Below the pieces are notes generated by a model, which searched no databases, was not told the DNA's origin, and saw nothing but the letters and a program-made list of their open reading frames with translations. From contig UQVZ01000033.1 of assembly GCA_900544675.1 (NCBI GenBank), positions 1 to 36,296 of the forward strand: a stretch of DNA of 36,296 bases. Reading direction: 5' to 3'. The translations under genes and the position numbers were made by a program. This DNA is from an uncultured Bacteroides sp. (GTDB taxonomy: Bacteria; Bacteroidota; Bacteroidia; Bacteroidales; Bacteroidaceae). This document shows positions 33,463 through 36,296 of this stretch, in pieces (positions within the stretch are counted from its first letter, which is position 1; every line of letters starts with the position of its first letter).

Positions 33463-35127
33463 TTAGTAGCCTGCGTTCTGATTCCAGTTGGTGTTGGCGT
33501 TCAAGACATCAACACTCAACGGCCACAAGCGGTATCTGGGATCTCCTGCATTCGGATTGAAATCATTTTTGAATCCCCAGTCGCGTTCGAAGTCACCGAA
33601 ACGTATCAAGTCGTTGCGGCGCCAGTGTTCGTCCAGGAATTCGCGTCCGCGTTCGTCCAGGATATCCTGCAAGGTCGGGTCGCCTACTATCTGCGGAGCG
33701 TTGACGTATGCACGTATCTGATTGAACAGGCTCATCGGAGTATCGCCGTTGGTTGCTGTACCTCCGCGTACGATGGCTTCACATTTCATGAGCAGAATGT
33801 CTGCATAGCGGAATACCGGTACGTCGTTGCTTTGGTTACGGCTATAAGTGTTGTAGTCGCTGGGGTTGGGGAAGAACTTGATAGAGCGGTATCCCTGTGT
33901 CCATCCCGTCATGTCGTTACCTACATTAAGGTCTCCGTCCGGAACAATCGGAGGTTCGGCGGTCGGGTCAGACTTTAAGGTGATGGCTTTCGTGAAAGTC
34001 ACTTCTACGCCACCGTAGGTGTTGCGTACATCAGTCGGGTCACCGGTCGCACTGTTGTATTGGTAAACGTCGAAGGTCTCTTCACCGATGTTTTCGCCTA
34101 CATTACCGGCAATTACATCATTGCGGCGGTCACCCGGCAGGCAGAACAGTTCTACAAATTCCGGAGTCAGTGTCATGTTGCCACCCAGTGAGTTGGTCAG
34201 CGGAATGCTGTAGAATCCGTTTTCGCTTTGTCCGCGGCGCCAGGTACGGAAGCGGGCGTATGTCATGCCTTGGGCTGTAGAAGCATCGAAGGGCATTACG
34301 TAGATAAAGTCCTTAATCTGGTAACCATTGGTGTACATGAACTTGGTTTTGTAATCGTCGCTTAAGTTGAAAAGACCCGATGCGATGACGCGGTCGCAGG
34401 CGGCGATACAGTCGTTCAGCTTTTCATTGGGAGCATTCGGATCCCAGTCTGCGCTGGTTACATCTTTGGTGTAAACGTTCCAGTTGATATACAATTTAGC
34501 CAGCAGGGCGTCTACCATCCAGCGTGTCGGTTTGCCGTAAGTAGAAGCATCTACGTTCTCGTAGCAATTGTCGCGTACAGCCAGCAGTTCCGATTCAATC
34601 CAGCGGGCTACATCGGCACGCGGCGAGCGGTCGATACGTTCATCGTCAGCCAACAGGTGGTCAAGGATAGGCGTGTCTCCCCAGTGTTCCATCATCATGA
34701 AGGTATAGAAAGCGCGTGCTGCTCTTACCGGTGCGATTTCGGGCACGTCTTCTCCTCCCATATCGAAGATTACCCGGTTACAGTTTATGATGCCTGTCTG
34801 CAAATCGTTGTAGACATTCAATTGGTTTGCCGAGTTGGTCGGGTCAATCATGTGTAAGGAGAAATTCGCCATATCGCGTCCGTTCAGGTAGTCACTGTCG
34901 AAGCTGACGGCTGTATATTCATCCGAGTTGCAAGATACGCCTTCATCGTAACGGCGTCCGATGGCTGCACGGAAACCATAGAACGCATTGTTCATCGTGG
35001 CTTCTACTGCAATTTCCGAATCGGGCAGCTCGGTATAATAGGATTTGATGTCCACGTCAAGGTCGGTACATCCGATATTCGCAAGGCCCATCAAGGCACC
35101 GCAAAGAAATATATGTTTTGTTTTCAT
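33463..35127 (-). CDS. SusD/RagB-family nutrient-binding lipoprotein
   Basis: The 554-residue surface lipoprotein has signal peptide and lipobox NIGC with lipidated Cys20. The SusD pattern is clear: early TPR-like helices (RAARAFYTFMMMEHWGDTPIL as the region about 135-155), WMVDALLAKLYINW, and the family ending with FRYADILLMKCEAI, LDERGREFLDEHWRRNDLIRFG and YRLWPLS. SusD proteins form the lid of the SusC TonB-dependent channel and bind the imported glycan. It follows susC after 27 bp. The gene appears intact. Confidence 0.95.
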   Translation of the reverse strand: MKTKHIFLCGALMGLANIGCTDLDVDIKSYYTELPDSEIAVEATMNNAFYGFRAAIGRRYDEGVSCNSDEYTAVSFDSDYLNGRDMANFSLHMIDPTNSANQLNVYNDLQTGIINCNRVIFDMGGEDVPEIAPVRAARAFYTFMMMEHWGDTPILDHLLADDERIDRSPRADVARWIESELLAVRDNCYENVDASTYGKPTRWMVDALLAKLYINWNVYTKDVTSADWDPNAPNEKLNDCIAACDRVIASGLFNLSDDYKTKFMYTNGYQIKDFIYVMPFDASTAQGMTYARFRTWRRGQSENGFYSIPLTNSLGGNMTLTPEFVELFCLPGDRRNDVIAGNVGENIGEETFDVYQYNSATGDPTDVRNTYGGVEVTFTKAITLKSDPTAEPPIVPDGDLNVGNDMTGWTQGYRSIKFFPNPSDYNTYSRNQSNDVPVFRYADILLMKCEAIVRGGTATNGDTPMSLFNQIRAYVNAPQIVGDPTLQDILDERGREFLDEHWRRNDLIRFGDFERDWGFKNDFNPNAGDPRYRLWPLSVDVLNANTNWNQNAGY

Positions 35128-35154
35128 AAATGATTTTCCTTTTTTTATAACTGT

Positions 35155-36171
35155 TTAGAAATTCACGTTTACGCCTACCATGAAGGAACGTGTGCGCGGG
35201 TAGTTGGTGTTACGCCAGTCCATACCCGGTGTCAAGCCGCCCAGGCTGACTTCAGGGTCTACGCCGCTGTAGCCGGTGATGGTGAATACGTTGTTGCAGG
35301 TAGCATACAGGCGCAGGTTGTTTACCCAGTTGCCCAGTTTGCCGAAGTTATAACCCAGTGTCAGGGTAGACAGACGCAGGTAAGAACCGTTTTCCAGGTA
35401 GCGGTCTGACGGAGCTTGTGCACGTGAGTCGTGCGGGTTCTGTTCGGTAGCTACTTCTGCCAATACGTTCTTGCCGGCGGCAACCAATCCTACCTGGCTG
35501 TAGTAGCAGCGTGTCGAGTTGAAAATCTTGTTGCCTGCTACGCCTTGGAAGAATGCGGTCAGTGTCCAGTTTTTCCATGTCAGGTCATTGTTCCATCCGT
35601 ATGTGATTTTCGGCTGGGCTGAACCTGCCATGCGGCGGTCGCCGTCATCCGGAGCATCAGTTGTGCCGACCAAGTTGCCGTTTTCATCATAGTCATTGAA
35701 TACAGAGCCTCCGTTTTCATCGTAGCCTGCCCATTCCCACAAATAGAACTGGCCGATGGGAGCGCCTTCCATGATGCGTTGTACGTTTGTGCTCGAATAA
35801 CCGCCTACGTCCGGATTGGCCTGGTCGATGTAGTTTACAGAATAAGTTTCGTTCGAAAGTTTTTCTACTACGTTTTTATTGTGCGAAAGGTTGAGCGAAG
35901 TGCTCCAGGTGAAGTTTTTGGTCTGTACCGGAACGGCATTGATGGTGATTTCGATACCTTTGTTGCTGATATCGCCTACATTGGCGGTCATGACACCATA
36001 CGAATAGCGGTTGGTAGAAACCGGATAGTCGTAAATCAGGTCGCTGGTTTTCTTCGAATAATATTCGATGGTACCGGTCAGGCGGTTGTTGAAGAAACCG
36101 AAGTCCAGACCGACATTGAACATGCCAGTGCTTTCCCATTTCAAGTCGGGGTTCGAGTTACGGATGGGACT
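35155..36171 (-). pseudogene. SusC/RagA-family TonB-dependent receptor, C-terminal fragment
   Basis: About 338 codons of the beta-barrel C-terminus are present: SNPDLKWESTGMFNVGLDFGFFN, given as region start, then WSTSLNLSHNKN, KITYGWNNDLTWKNWTLTAFFQGV, YLRLSTLTLGYNFG and the family ending RTRSFMVGVNVNF. The terminal aromatic residue is that of outer-membrane proteins. Going upstream, the frame reads PIRNS and then meets an in-frame TAA at 36172-36174, where the sequence turns AT-rich and non-coding. Full SusC proteins are about 1000 residues, so the signal peptide, carboxypeptidase-like domain, plug and half the barrel are absent. A start at the TTG at 36144 is not credible. The gene is probably interrupted by an insertion. 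Confidence 0.85.
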
Positions 36172-36296
36172 TTAACTTACACAATCAAGCAATCTTACAA
36201 AACTGCAATATACTGATAATAATCAAGTTATTACAAATCAACTATATTACTAAATATCATTAAATACCTTTTGCTATTTCAATTATTGGGTGTATA
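36168..36296. mobile_element. probable end of an inserted element
   Basis: From about 36168 the sequence is AT-rich, has no reading frame and breaks susC exactly. The junction sequence GACTTTAACTTACAC could be a terminal inverted repeat. No transposase and no second end are in the window, so the family cannot be named; a DNA inversion or assembly chimera would look similar. Confidence 0.4.

Overview
The window reads as a chromosomal segment of a gut-type Bacteroidales bacterium (Bacteroides or Phocaeicola-like). The evidence is a SusC/SusD pair, GH92 and GH2 glycosidases with signal peptides, PPi-dependent phosphofructokinase, pyruvate:ferredoxin oxidoreductase, DUF5723 and OmpA-type surface proteins, and many copies of the Bacteroidetes primary-sigma promoter (TTTG, about 20 bp, TAnnTTTG) instead of -35/-10 boxes. 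No rRNA, tRNA, CRISPR array or complete mobile element was seen.

Layout. 1-4.8 kb is relatively AT-rich: the 3' part of a DUF5723 outer-membrane protein gene, a YfcE-type phosphodiesterase, an OmpA-family protein followed by a YD-repeat-like lipoprotein, and a small helical lipoprotein. 4.9-12.2 kb: a secreted GH2 beta-galactosidase-type enzyme, nifJ, and an AAA/DUF4143 ATPase. 12.3-15.4 kb: an uncharacterised ATP-grasp-like protein and a secreted CpdB-type nucleotidase, converging on a strictly periodic 22-bp palindromic repeat array. 15.5-19.8 kb: cbpA-cbpM, then tex-nudC. 19.9-23.6 kb: an apparent three-gene minus-strand operon (DUF protein, PlsC-like acyltransferase, large split amidase). 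23.8-27.9 kb: PPi-phosphofructokinase, a membrane-anchored GH25 muramidase, a small gene with a nonsense codon, and prmA. 28.0-36.3 kb: a secreted metallophosphoesterase converging on a polysaccharide-utilisation locus read leftward (susC fragment, susD, terminator, GH92, GDPD). The susC reading frame is broken near 36170, where AT-rich non-coding sequence begins, probably the end of an insertion.

How genes may work together. SusC/SusD would import a mannose-containing glycan trimmed by GH92. The GDPD gene 17 bp behind GH92, and a Gln where many GH92 enzymes are expected to have their general acid, suggest a phosphodiester-linked mannan as substrate (inference). NifJ and PPi-PFK belong to anaerobic glycolysis and fermentation. 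The GH25 enzyme and the split amidase point to peptidoglycan turnover. Most convergent gene pairs are separated by a strong hairpin that can serve both strands.
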